Of a DNA stretch of 64,000 nt, positions 45,198-53,554 are shown piece after piece. Both the position numbers and the translations under genes were made by a program. The stretch is from NCBI GenBank assembly GCA_900543815.1, contig UQST01000011.1, positions 1 to 64,000 of the forward strand. The letters are read 5' to 3'. The notes under the pieces were generated by a model. It was not told the origin of the DNA. It ran no database searches and worked only from the letters and a program-made list of their open reading frames with translations. This DNA comes from an uncultured Prevotellaceae bacterium. GTDB taxonomy: Bacteria; Bacteroidota; Bacteroidia; Bacteroidales; Bacteroidaceae. Position 1 is the stretch's first letter, and each line of letters starts with the position of its first letter.

Positions 45198-45821
45198 TTA
45201 TCTGAGGTCTATCACTTCTGCGTCGGGGTACATCGAGGGGTTGAAGGTGAACTGCTCGTTGCTGAGTTTCAGTCCGCTCTTGAAGTCGTGTATGGCTATT
45301 CGGTTCCAGTTGCCGTCCTGCTTCACGCGCACACACAGCAGCGTGTAGTCCGACTTGCGGATGTCTATGTAGATTTCCTCAGTCAGATTTCCTGCATAGC
45401 GAGCCTGCAAGTGCACCACATAAGTGGCCTGTCCGCGCAGGTTGCCATCCTTCATGCTGAGCTTGTACCCCTGCTTGTAAGTGTCGAGGAAAGCGTATGG
45501 GTGCATTGCCGCTATCTCCTTGCTGGTGGGATTGGTCATGTTCACTTCGCCGCTCTGGGGCATATATGACCACAGCGTCTTGCCGTCATACCATGTTTTC
45601 ATCTCCTTGGTATCCATGTGCATCTTCTTTCCCTTGAGCAACATTGTACCTTCCGTGCGCCCCTGTTCTGTGGTTCCTTGGAATGAGGTAGCGGTAAAAC
45701 TGACCTCTACGTCGCCGCTCTTTTTGATTTTGGATGCTGCTGTGTCAAGCACCTTGCGGGCATTCTGGGCACTCAGCCCCATGCACAGGAGGCATGAGAT
45801 GAGGAATAAGAGTCTTCTCAT
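45198..45821 (-). CDS. lolA: LolA-like outer membrane lipoprotein carrier protein
   Basis: The 207 residues begin with a signal peptide (RRLLFLISCLLCMGLSAQNA, cleaved about residue 19). A LolA-fold region follows with GTMLLKGKKMHMDTKEMKTW and YDGKTLWSYMPQSGEVNM. LolA shuttles lipoproteins across the periplasm to the outer membrane. Sequence identity to proteobacterial LolA is low, but placement directly downstream of ftsK is common in Bacteroidota. The start ATG is preceded by AAGATT. The gap to ftsK holds a 22-bp array. Confidence 0.85.
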   Translation of the reverse strand: MRRLLFLISCLLCMGLSAQNARKVLDTAASKIKKSGDVEVSFTATSFQGTTEQGRTEGTMLLKGKKMHMDTKEMKTWYDGKTLWSYMPQSGEVNMTNPTSKEIAAMHPYAFLDTYKQGYKLSMKDGNLRGQATYVVHLQARYAGNLTEEIYIDIRKSDYTLLCVRVKQDGNWNRIAIHDFKSGLKLSNEQFTFNPSMYPDAEVIDLR

Positions 45822-45845
45822 AATCTTCTTACATTATAGATTTAG

Positions 45846-45933
45846 TATGCTTCGTATATTGATGCGGAATGCTTCTATCCTTGTGGTTGTATGCTCCTAT
45901 ATATAATATGGTATGCTCCGTCAGCGGTTCCGG
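45846..45933. repeat. Four 22-bp tandem units between ftsK and lolA
   Basis: ATGCTTC or ATGCTCC recurs at 45847, 45869, 45891 and 45913, exactly 22 bp apart, each usually preceded by T. The remaining bases of each unit vary (one is TATATATAATATGG). The fourth unit runs across the ftsK stop codon (45921) into its last codons. Confidence 0.8.
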
Positions 45934-48515
45934 ATGTTTTCCAGCTTGTACTGAAGCTCCTCCATTGTGGAGCAGAGCACTTCTCGTGGTTTGCTTCCTT
46001 TGGATGGACCCACTATGCCAGCCGACTCCAACTGCTTCATGATACGGCCTGCGCGGTTGAACCCTACCTCCAGTGCCTGCTGTATGTAGCTGGTGCTTCC
46101 GCGCTGGGAGCTCACTATCAGTTCGGCCGCAGCCTCAAACATGCTGTCGAGGCGGCTGGTGTCCATGCTCGAACCGCCGCTTGAATCGTCACCCTCATCG
46201 GGCACCTCGGGCAGGGGGAAGGGAGCCAGATAACCCTGCTGGCTGGCTATGAAGGAAACCACATTCTCCACCTCGGGCGTATCCACAAAGGCACACTGCA
46301 CGCGCACAGGCTCTCCTCCTGTGATGATAAGCATATCACCCTTGCATGCCAGATGGTTGGCACCCGAGCGGTCCAGGATTGTCTTGCTATCTACAGCACT
46401 GCTCACCTTGAATGCCATACGTGCAGGGAAGTTGGCCTTGATGGTTCCGGTGATGATGTTGGTGGTAGGTCGCTGGGTGGCTATTATCATGTGGATACCC
46501 ACTGCACGTGCCAACTGGGCAATACGTGCAATAGGCAACTCTATCTCCTTGCCTGCTGTCATGATCAGGTCACCGAACTCATCGATGATTACCACTATGT
46601 AGGGCAGGAACCGATGCCCGTTGTTGGGATTGAGCTGGCGGTTTCTGAACTTCTCGTTATACTCCTTCAGGTTCTTGGCATGGGCTGTCTTCAGCAGATT
46701 ATAGCGCTCATCCATCTCTATGCACAGCGACTTCAGGGTCTGCACCACCTTGTTCACATCGGTGATGATAGGCTCGTCGGTATCCTCCGTACCCTCCACT
46801 TGTGCCAGGAAATGCTTCACTATGGGGTTGTACAGACTGAACTCCACCTTCTTGGGATCCACCATCACCAGCTTCAGTTCAGCGGGATGCTTCTTGTACA
46901 GAAGCGATGTGAGTATGACGTTCAAGCCCACTGACTTACCCTGACCAGTGGCTCCTGCCACCAGCAGATGCGGCAACTTGGCCAAATCCACCATGAATAC
47001 TTCATTGGTGATGGTCTTTCCCAAGGCAAGGGGAAGCTCGTAGTCTGTCGTCTGGAACTTGCGGCTGTTGATGATACTCTCCATCGACACAATCTGTGCA
47101 TGGGCGTTGGGCACCTCGATACCGATGGTTCCCTTGCCTGGGATAGGCGCAATGATACGGATGCCAAGGGCGCTCAGGCTCAAGGCAATATCGTCTTCCA
47201 GATTGCGCACACGGCTTACGCGCACTCCTGGAGCAGGCTTGATTTCATACAGAGTGATGGTGGGCCCGACCGTGGCAGATATTCCCACGATATCCACACC
47301 GAAGTTCTTCAGCACTTCCTGTATCCTTTCCTTGTTGCGCAACTGCTCTTCGCCATCCACGCTGGCCACGTTGTCGGGATAATGCTTCAGCAAGTCGATG
47401 GTGGGGTACTTGTATAGCTCCAGGTCTTTCTTAGGGTCATACATCTCCAGCGCCCCGTCGGCATGCAGAACGGCCTTCTCCGGCTCTTCGCCTACAATGA
47501 TCTTCATCCCGGCATCCTGCCCGCTCTCTTCCTTCTCGTCATCTGCTTCCTTCTCGCCTTCAGGCACGATAATTTCCAGGGGCACTTCGTCGGCTGCCTC
47601 CTTGTGCTCTTCTGTATCGATGGCGGGAGCAACCTCTGTCTCACCCCTCTGCGTGTTCACGTCAAAGGTGAGGACGGTAGCTGTACTCTCGGGACTGTCT
47701 ATGAATGGTTCTGCAGATGTACTGCCAGCCTCGTTGCCGTCAATCAAAACGGGTACGGCAACAGGCTCGCCGTTCTCTTCCTGGCCGTCCCCCTCGCTCT
47801 TTTCTTTGCCTTTCGAGGCGCGAACCACCATGTTGCGGAAGGAGGTGGCAGCCTCTTCGCTCAGATAGAAGAGGTAGAGCAAGGCACTCACCAGCAGTAC
47901 TATCATGCACCCCAGGTCGCCTATCTGTGCCGATGCAATATCATATTCCCGCCTGCCGATGCTTCCTCCCCAACTGATGAAACTGTCCTTCATGGTGCCC
48001 ACATGCTGCGTCAGGCATGCCAGGAATGCAGAGCACCATATCATGATGACCATACAGTTAATAAACCACTTGTGCAGTCTTACCTTCAGAATGCCTGTCA
48101 CCCGCACTCCTGCAGCCAGCAGGAAGATGGGCACCATAATGCCCGAAACGCCGAAGGCATCGTCCATGAGCCATCGCGAAAGGCGCCAGCCCAACTTACC
48201 CAGCCAGTTGGCTGCGGGCAGCGATGAGTCATACATCAGCGCCTGGTCAGTCTTTGCGGTAAAGAGATAGGATACAGTGGCTATAAGCATGCAGAAAGCA
48301 AGCACCACCAATATCAGTCCCCAGATAAACCTACGGTTGGCCTTTTTGTCCATACGCTCGCTCTCCTTCACGTCGGAGTCGTCTGCGCCGTTCTGGTAAA
48401 TGATATGTGTGCCTCTCCACAGCTTGCCTCCCAGCCCCGTCAGTTTGCCCAACAGGCTGGTGTTCTGCTGCTTTCGTGTGTCTTTTCTTCTATTATTCTT
48501 TTTGGGAGTTCCCAT
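45921..48515 (-). CDS. ftsK: DNA translocase FtsK
   Basis: FtsK pumps chromosome termini at the division septum. The 864 residues show an N-terminal membrane domain with four helices (about 62-220), an acidic Glu/Asp-rich linker (about 235-345), the alpha and beta RecA-like motor with Walker A GATGQGKS at 521-528 and Walker B YIVVIIDEFGDL near 630, and a C-terminal gamma winged helix (STSYIQQALEVGFNRAGRIM). The linker is shorter than in E. coli. It is transcribed from a promoter 27 bases upstream. Confidence 0.97.
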   Translation of the reverse strand: MGTPKKNNRRKDTRKQQNTSLLGKLTGLGGKLWRGTHIIYQNGADDSDVKESERMDKKANRRFIWGLILVVLAFCMLIATVSYLFTAKTDQALMYDSSLPAANWLGKLGWRLSRWLMDDAFGVSGIMVPIFLLAAGVRVTGILKVRLHKWFINCMVIMIWCSAFLACLTQHVGTMKDSFISWGGSIGRREYDIASAQIGDLGCMIVLLVSALLYLFYLSEEAATSFRNMVVRASKGKEKSEGDGQEENGEPVAVPVLIDGNEAGSTSAEPFIDSPESTATVLTFDVNTQRGETEVAPAIDTEEHKEAADEVPLEIIVPEGEKEADDEKEESGQDAGMKIIVGEEPEKAVLHADGALEMYDPKKDLELYKYPTIDLLKHYPDNVASVDGEEQLRNKERIQEVLKNFGVDIVGISATVGPTITLYEIKPAPGVRVSRVRNLEDDIALSLSALGIRIIAPIPGKGTIGIEVPNAHAQIVSMESIINSRKFQTTDYELPLALGKTITNEVFMVDLAKLPHLLVAGATGQGKSVGLNVILTSLLYKKHPAELKLVMVDPKKVEFSLYNPIVKHFLAQVEGTEDTDEPIITDVNKVVQTLKSLCIEMDERYNLLKTAHAKNLKEYNEKFRNRQLNPNNGHRFLPYIVVIIDEFGDLIMTAGKEIELPIARIAQLARAVGIHMIIATQRPTTNIITGTIKANFPARMAFKVSSAVDSKTILDRSGANHLACKGDMLIITGGEPVRVQCAFVDTPEVENVVSFIASQQGYLAPFPLPEVPDEGDDSSGGSSMDTSRLDSMFEAAAELIVSSQRGSTSYIQQALEVGFNRAGRIMKQLESAGIVGPSKGSKPREVLCSTMEELQYKLENIRNR

Positions 48516-48541
48516 ATTGCGTGTCAGATTTATACAAACTG

Positions 48542-48571
48542 CAAATGTAGCGCAATTTCTTCAAAAAGCAA
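48542..48571 (-). promoter_or_regulatory. Promoter of ftsK-lolA-trxB
   Basis: On the minus strand, TTG (-33) at 48569-48571 and TACATTTG (-7) at 48542-48549 are 19 bases apart, upstream of the ftsK start. Confidence 0.65.
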
Positions 48572-48626
48572 AGCAGAAAGGCGTGGATTTATTGGGGAAA
48601 AGCGATTGGCGTACCTTCTGTATTCC

Positions 48627-49886
48627 TTACTTCCGGAACTGATAGGCCACTCTTTCGTCGCCGTTCCAGCAATGGATGATGCCGCAATAGGCGAACCCTT
48701 CCTTGGCGATGGCGTTTCGCATTACATGGTTGTCACGATGGGTGTCGATGCGGATATTGTTGTAGTCGAGTAGGGCAAGCTGCATAGCCAGGTGCAGAAT
48801 GCCTTTGCGGGTGCCGTCGGATGCTATGCGGTGGATGGTGGCGTATGGTGCATCGTTGAGCCAACGGCCTTCGTAGATGACGTCATAGGTGGGGTCAACG
48901 CCGCCACGAAGCACAAAGGTGGCGATGACAGACTGCTTCTCGTCCTCCACCACATAGCTGTCTCTGCTTCCGATGTCCTTTCGGAGCAGTTCCTCACTGG
49001 GGTAAGCGGCTGTCCATTGGCTGGGATTTCCCGTTTCCAACATGAAGCTGCGGGCGTGGGAGAAGAGTGCCTGAAGCCGCGGAATGTCCTCCACCCGCGT
49101 ATGACGTATGCTCATGCCGTCGGCCAGCACGATGCTGTCTCCCTCGCAGGCTATCCGCCAGAAGGGTACATGCTTCTCCTGGCAGAAAGGTTCCATGCGC
49201 CAGGCCGACTCGAAACCGCTCAGCACGAAGTGCATAGGTACGAACATCCCCACCTGGAAGCGCTCGATGAACTGCCTTGCACCCAGTGTGTATCCGTTGC
49301 CAATGCGCCCATCCACGGGAAACATCACGAGATCAAACCCCTTGGCAATCTTCTGTATGTCTTTCAGTTCGCCCAAGAAACGCTTCTCCTCAGCCACTGG
49401 GTCGATGTCCTCACCCAGCTCCTTGCTGTAGGGTTGCCTGTCTTTGTTGCCGTCCGCAAGGAACCTCGCATACCAGTTGCACAGGTCTCCTGCGTGGAAG
49501 ATGCGCTTTCCCCCGGTTTCCACTATCCAGCTCACTCCGCTGTCGTTGCTCCCTGTGACGGTCACCTGTATATTCTCGTCGGCCCATGTGCCGCCTTTGG
49601 CCAGCCACACATCGGCCTCTCCCTTGTCGGCCCGGCGGTGCTTGAGGATATCTTTTGACAAAATGTAAGTGACATCGGAACATAATGACTGCTTCCACCC
49701 AAAGATGTCTTTGGTGAAATGGTCCTCGTGAAAATGGCTTGCAAAGACATACACATGCCTGCCGCCACGCCTGCCGAGGCACTTGGGCAGCACGTTTGCC
49801 AGGTCGAGCCAATAGTCAAACACGAGTATGCCGGCAGCTGTCTCCACCACAAATCCGCTGTGAAATATATAGGTGAGCCTAATCAT
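48627..49886 (-). CDS. Fusion protein: metallo-beta-lactamase fold hydrolase plus GNAT acetyltransferase
   Basis: The 419 residues join two domains. Residues 1 to about 255 are an MBL-fold hydrolase with the metal motif HFHEDHF near 50-56, HAGDLCNW near 130 and a downstream His in PMHF, resembling the UPF0173/UlaG-like group. Residues about 260-419 are a GNAT N-acetyltransferase, starting MSIRHTRVEDIPRLQALF with the acetyl-CoA loop region DGTRKGILHLAMQ and NIRIDTHRDNHVMRNAIAKE. The internal Met suggests fusion of two formerly separate genes. Substrates are unknown. It stands alone between ftsK and the redox protein gene. Confidence 0.87.
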   Translation of the reverse strand: MIRLTYIFHSGFVVETAAGILVFDYWLDLANVLPKCLGRRGGRHVYVFASHFHEDHFTKDIFGWKQSLCSDVTYILSKDILKHRRADKGEADVWLAKGGTWADENIQVTVTGSNDSGVSWIVETGGKRIFHAGDLCNWYARFLADGNKDRQPYSKELGEDIDPVAEEKRFLGELKDIQKIAKGFDLVMFPVDGRIGNGYTLGARQFIERFQVGMFVPMHFVLSGFESAWRMEPFCQEKHVPFWRIACEGDSIVLADGMSIRHTRVEDIPRLQALFSHARSFMLETGNPSQWTAAYPSEELLRKDIGSRDSYVVEDEKQSVIATFVLRGGVDPTYDVIYEGRWLNDAPYATIHRIASDGTRKGILHLAMQLALLDYNNIRIDTHRDNHVMRNAIAKEGFAYCGIIHCWNGDERVAYQFRK

Positions 49887-49965
49887 CGTTTCCTCCTTAT
49901 CCTCTGCTGGTTACACTTGAACTCGCTGCCTCTGCCTCAGAGCCTGGCTTTGGGAATGCCGCAAG

Positions 49966-50358
49966 CTATTTTGTTTCTTCCAACAATTCCTCCAGAAACT
50001 CCGACGCATCGGCCACACAGAGCGGACACTCGCGCAAGACCTTGCCTGTGCCAACGCCCTTGAGCTGCTTGCATTGCGTGGCTCCGTTGCGCTGCTGGAA
50101 CTTTGTCATCATCTGACGCATTCCCTTCACGCCTTTGGCTTTATCCTTGACAGCCAGTCCATATACGATGCCTGCGCCCACCAGAGCACCGCATGTGCCT
50201 TCCATGTTGCCCATGCCCACGGCAAAGCAGTTGCCTGCCTGCTTGATGGTTTCCTCGTCCAGAGGGGTATAGTCATAATAGGTACAGAGTACCGACTGTG
50301 TGCAGTTGTGTGTTCCTGCACTCTTCTTGGCTTCTGCCAGATGCTTTCTGCTTTCCAT
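49966..50358 (-). CDS. C-GCAxxG-C-C family redox protein
   Basis: The -7 box TACCTTTG at 50388-50395 predicts transcription from about 50381, so Met8 (50358, MESRKHLAEAKKSAGTHNC) is preferred over ATG 50379, which would be nearly leaderless. This gives 130 residues. The family Cys pattern is present: NCTQSVL, a central GTCGALVGAG, then QCKQLKG and ECPLCV. These small proteins are predicted redox or metal-binding proteins of unknown partner. It is followed by the lysO pair, read in the same direction and located further upstream. Confidence 0.85.
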   Translation of the reverse strand: MESRKHLAEAKKSAGTHNCTQSVLCTYYDYTPLDEETIKQAGNCFAVGMGNMEGTCGALVGAGIVYGLAVKDKAKGVKGMRQMMTKFQQRNGATQCKQLKGVGTGKVLRECPLCVADASEFLEELLEETK

Positions 50359-50387
50359 ATTCTGATGTCTTGTTTCCATTTCTGTGG

Positions 50388-50395
50388 CAAAGGTA
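50388..50395 (-). promoter_or_regulatory. -7 box of the C-GCAxxG-C-C protein gene
   Basis: TACCTTTG on the minus strand matches TAnnTTTG and decides between two possible start codons for the downstream gene. Confidence 0.6.
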
Positions 50396-50468
50396 GCTAT
50401 TTTCGGCTATATGCACGAATGTCTGCTGTGCGCTTTCTGCCCCCGCCTGTCCGTCTTGTCCCTGTCCG

Positions 50469-51101
50469 TCATGCGCTCATCATGCACCACATAGTCACCA
50501 GAAATGGCACGGTAAAGTCGGTGACAAAGCCATGATAGATGCTTAGCGCCACATACTTCTGCCCGATGGTTTTGGTGATGATGGGCAGTGTGGTGTCCAT
50601 CGTAGTGGCTCCACCTGTGGAGATGGGAGCCAGTGGACCCGCCCACTTGGCCAGCAGGGGAGTGAGCAGCAGCGTGATCATCTCGCGTATGATGTTGGCC
50701 AGCAGGGCAATGGTACCCAGTTCGGCTCCTCGGTATTCGGTGATGAAGATACTTGAGAGAGAGTAATAGGCAAAGCCGCTGTCGAGCGCCAGACAGTCGG
50801 TCAATGCGCGATGCTGAAGCACCCCACCGTCTCCCGCGCTCATGATGAGGAAGGCTGCCACAGCGCCCAGCCACGAACCGAGAATGGTCACAAGGGGCAG
50901 AAGCGCCAGACGCGGGCTTAAGCTCTTCATGTCACTCTTCATATCGGGGTTCATGCCAATGCCTATGCCCACGCACAGGAGCAGGCCGCACAGGGCCACG
51001 AAACTGATGTCGCACTGGGTGGCCCATGCGGGCAAGGTGCCGTTGTGACCAGCCAGCAAGCCCAGCAGGAAGAAGCCTACAACTATCAGGCTGCCCTTCA
51101 T
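50469..51101 (-). CDS. lysO: LysO-family lysine exporter, C-terminal half
   Basis: The 210 residues have about six membrane helices and the LysO (YbjE/DUF340) C-terminal region, with DCLALDSGFAYYSLSSIFIT near 100-119, PISTGGATTMDTTLPIITK near 160-178 and YHGFVTDFTVPF. LysO exports lysine and toxic analogues in E. coli as one protein of about 300 residues. Here it is divided, and this half is translated from an ATG overlapping the stop of the upstream half by 4 bases. It probably forms one transporter with it. Confidence 0.88.
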   Translation of the reverse strand: MKGSLIVVGFFLLGLLAGHNGTLPAWATQCDISFVALCGLLLCVGIGIGMNPDMKSDMKSLSPRLALLPLVTILGSWLGAVAAFLIMSAGDGGVLQHRALTDCLALDSGFAYYSLSSIFITEYRGAELGTIALLANIIREMITLLLTPLLAKWAGPLAPISTGGATTMDTTLPIITKTIGQKYVALSIYHGFVTDFTVPFLVTMWCMMSA

Positions 51102-51394
51102 CGGTCACCTCCCTTCATGCTTCGCCACAGCCCCCAGGCCAGTGCGCAGCAGCCCACCACGCTGCATACAGCCAGCAGCAGAGCCTCCACGCCCAGCGTG
51201 GGCAGCGACATGATAATCTGTTCGTTGCCTCCCACCTCGGCTCCCAGCATGAAGAGCAGGAGCCAGATGAGCCATGTGGTGGCACGTGAGGTCCATGTAC
51301 CCACGGCTCCCTTGCATGCCGAAGAAGCCACGCGAGTGCGTATCAGGTACCCTATGATGATGCCTGAGAAGATGAATGCTATTACCTTGAACAT
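51098..51394 (-). CDS. LysO-family lysine exporter, N-terminal half
   Basis: The 98 residues with three hydrophobic helices (FKVIAFIFSGIIIGYLI; WLIWLLLFMLGAEVG; LLLAVCSVVGCCALAWGLW) correspond to the first third of LysO. The ATGA overlap with the downstream half indicates co-translation. Each half starts and ends cleanly, so this looks like a stable split and not a recent frameshift. A TATATATAATAAGGA leader lies just upstream of the start. Confidence 0.82.
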   Translation of the reverse strand: MFKVIAFIFSGIIIGYLIRTRVASSACKGAVGTWTSRATTWLIWLLLFMLGAEVGGNEQIIMSLPTLGVEALLLAVCSVVGCCALAWGLWRSMKGGDR

Positions 51395-51424
51395 CTTTCC
51401 TTATTATATATACGCGCGCGAGGG

Positions 51425-52459
51425 TCAGTTGTAGATGGCCACCTTGATGACGCCGTCTTCCTTGTTCTCAAACAGCCGGTAGGCTTCCTCAATACGCTCC
51501 AGCGGGAAGCGGTGGGTGATGAGTGGGGTGGTGTCTATCTTTCCTTGCTCAATGAGGCCGAGCACCTCCTCGCAGTCGCAACCATCTACGCCACCTGTCT
51601 TGAAGGTGAGGTTCTTGCCGTACATCTGTGGCAGGGGCAGCACTTGCGGTTCGTCATAGAGAGCCACCACGGTGACTATGGCGTTTGGTCGGGCGCAGCG
51701 CCATGCCAGCTGGAATGTATCCCGGGCACCAGCCACCTCCAGCACGCGGTCGGCACCGCCGTGGTCGCTGTGGCTGCGCACAAACTCCTCGCACTCGGCA
51801 GGTGTGGTGAGCAGTACATCGGGGTAATGCTCGCGCACGAAGCGCCTGCGCTCGTCCGACGGTTCGCACACGATGATGCGCTTTGGCTGCTTGAGCATGA
51901 CGCACAGCAGGGTACAGATGCCCGTGGGACCAGCCCCCATGATGAGTACAGTATCCTCGAGAGTGATGTCGCTTATGCGTGCTGCCCAGAATCCAGTGGC
52001 CAGCACATCGCCCACCAGCAGAGCCTGTTCGTCGGTGACAGAGTCTGGTATGCGGCACAATCCCTGCGTGGCCAGCGGCACACGCACGTATTGGGTCTGC
52101 CCGCCATCTATCCTGCATCCCAAAGCCCAACCGCCGTGAGGCGATGTGCAGTTGTTCACATAGCCGTGCCTGCAGAAGAAACATTCGCCGCAGAAGGTTT
52201 CCACGTTGACCGTCACACGGTCTCCCACCTTCACGCCTCTTACCTGCGGTCCAGCTTCCTCCACTATGCCCACCATCTCGTGGCCCACTGTGATGCCAGG
52301 TACAGCCCTGGGTACGCTGCCGTGCTTGATGTGCAGGTCGCTCGAGCAGATGCTGCCCAATGTGACCCTCACGATGGCGTCGGTAGGCTCCAGGAGCACA
52401 GGACGCGGCTTGTCAATAAGGGCAAAGTGCCCCTTCTCTATGTATGTATATGCTTTCAT
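51425..52459 (-). CDS. Zinc-dependent medium-chain alcohol dehydrogenase
   Basis: A 344-residue MDR-family oxidoreductase. Catalytic zinc ligands are in GSICSSD near 32-38 and GHEMVG near 59-64. Structural zinc cysteines are in CGECFFCRHGYVNNC near 94-108. The Rossmann loop GAGPTGICTLL is near 172. The overall form resembles secondary alcohol, threonine or sorbitol dehydrogenases. The substrate cannot be assigned. The gene is 30 bases upstream of the lysO pair on the same strand and may be in its operon. Confidence 0.93.
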   Translation of the reverse strand: MKAYTYIEKGHFALIDKPRPVLLEPTDAIVRVTLGSICSSDLHIKHGSVPRAVPGITVGHEMVGIVEEAGPQVRGVKVGDRVTVNVETFCGECFFCRHGYVNNCTSPHGGWALGCRIDGGQTQYVRVPLATQGLCRIPDSVTDEQALLVGDVLATGFWAARISDITLEDTVLIMGAGPTGICTLLCVMLKQPKRIIVCEPSDERRRFVREHYPDVLLTTPAECEEFVRSHSDHGGADRVLEVAGARDTFQLAWRCARPNAIVTVVALYDEPQVLPLPQMYGKNLTFKTGGVDGCDCEEVLGLIEQGKIDTTPLITHRFPLERIEEAYRLFENKEDGVIKVAIYN

Positions 52460-52550
52460 ATTCGTTGGTTTATCTGATTCATGCGCCTTCGTTCGACTTG
52501 CTTATATGCTTGATTTACAGGAAAAGTCAGTACCGCCGCGAGTGTATGTC

Positions 52551-52638
52551 AGGTGGTACTGGAGTTTTTCCTTGCTGGTACTGGCGTACCAGCCCCCGTG
52601 ACACTACAGTATCACCCAGATGGTACGCTCACAGGAGC
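52551..52638. repeat. Degenerate 22-bp tandem array with GGTACTGG core
   Basis: Units at 52551, 52573, 52595 and 52617 align at 22-bp steps. GGTACTGG occurs in the first two and GGTACG in the fourth, and the third has diverged. The second unit contains CTGGTAC-TGGC-GTACCAG. A weaker unit may precede them at 52529. The last unit overlaps the stop codon of the Cys-rich gene (52629). Confidence 0.68.
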
Positions 52639-53063
52639 CAGTTGACCTTATCCACGTAGCCGTCAAACTCCATCGAGTCATCAGCTCCCACCCGCCGTAG
52701 CTGCTCCCTGATGATCTCCTGTTCCTCGGGTGTGAGCAGGATTTCACCACGCCTGCGCTTGTAATACTGGTTGCGTCCGAAGTGTAGGCAGAGTGTGGTC
52801 ATGAAGCGGTCATACTGCTGGGGGTACATCTTCTTCTGGAATCCGGTGAAGCCCTTGGCAAACCGCATGGGCCGTGAGTCGGCATAGTGCGGACAGCTCT
52901 GGCTGGCTGTGCAGCGGGCAGGATTGAGCAGCCTCATGTACAGCTCCATCTCTTCCCTTCGCTCATAAGCCATCTGGTGCAGGCAGCGCTCTGCCATGGG
53001 GCAGGCATGATGTATGCATGCGGGGTAGCCCGCAGGTATGGTGTCGTGTAAGTTCTTGTCCAT
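52629..53063 (-). CDS. Cys/His-rich small protein, DUF6078-like
   Basis: ATG 53063 (MDKNLHDTIPAGYPACIHHA) is chosen, giving 144 residues. The upstream open frame overlaps the promoter. The N-terminal half has regularly spaced cysteines (ACIHHACPMAERCLHQ, then ARCTASQSCPHY), suggesting a metal site. The second half is basic and helical (RFMTTLCLHFGRNQYYKRRRGEILL). I believe this is the DUF6078 family of Bacteroidota, whose function is unknown. That link is from memory of the pattern only. Confidence 0.72.
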   Translation of the reverse strand: MDKNLHDTIPAGYPACIHHACPMAERCLHQMAYERREEMELYMRLLNPARCTASQSCPHYADSRPMRFAKGFTGFQKKMYPQQYDRFMTTLCLHFGRNQYYKRRRGEILLTPEEQEIIREQLRRVGADDSMEFDGYVDKVNWLL

Positions 53064-53099
53064 TATTTGGGGTTTAGAATGTAACTTCTGTTGGTACTG

Positions 53100-53107
53100 C
53101 AAATATA
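53100..53107 (-). promoter_or_regulatory. -7 box of the Cys-rich protein gene
   Basis: TATATTTG on the minus strand, 37 bases before the chosen start codon. It supports the start at 53063 over the upstream ATG at 53138, which would lie upstream of the promoter. Confidence 0.6.
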
Positions 53108-53178
53108 CGGAAATTCTGTTGAAACCGGTTGGAGCCAAAGGGGGAAAAGACTGGCAGAGGCAATTAAATGGGGTTTTG

Positions 53179-53210
53179 TTGGTGTGGGAGTTTGGTTTTT
53201 CATAAATTTG
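53179..53210 (+). promoter_or_regulatory. Promoter of clpS-clpA-aat
   Basis: TTG (-33) at 53179-53181 and TAAATTTG (-7) at 53203-53210 have a 21-base spacer. The clpS ATG is 31 bases downstream. Confidence 0.65.
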
Positions 53211-53240
53211 TGGCCGTAACCAAAACGTGACTTATACGCT

Positions 53241-53549
53241 ATGCCACAAGAGCAATCCAATCTCAAGGAACGACAAAGGACAGACATCCGCGAGCCCAAG
53301 CGCTTCAAGGTGATTCTGCATAATGATGACTTCACCACGATGGACTTCGTGGTCAAGGTACTCAAGCAGGTATTCTTCCTCACGGGAGAAAGGGCCGAGG
53401 CGCTCATGATGAAGGTGCACAAGGAAGGAAAGGCGGTGGTGGGCCTATATACCTATGATATAGCAGCGTCGAAAGCACGCCGTGTGAGCAATATGGCCCG
53501 CGAGGAAGGATTTCCCCTGCGTGTCACCATAGAACCCGAAGACAACTGA
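53241..53549 (+). CDS. clpS: ATP-dependent Clp protease adaptor ClpS
   Basis: ClpS binds N-degron substrates and hands them to ClpA. The 102 residues show the family core: FKVILHNDDFTTMDFVVKVL near 23-42, with the Asn-Asp-Asp motif of the N-degron pocket, and MMKVHKEGKAVVGLYTYDIA near 54-73. It is 5 bases from clpA in one operon, the standard partnership. Confidence 0.97.
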   Translation: MPQEQSNLKERQRTDIREPKRFKVILHNDDFTTMDFVVKVLKQVFFLTGERAEALMMKVHKEGKAVVGLYTYDIAASKARRVSNMAREEGFPLRVTIEPEDN

Positions 53550-53554
53550 CCGCC

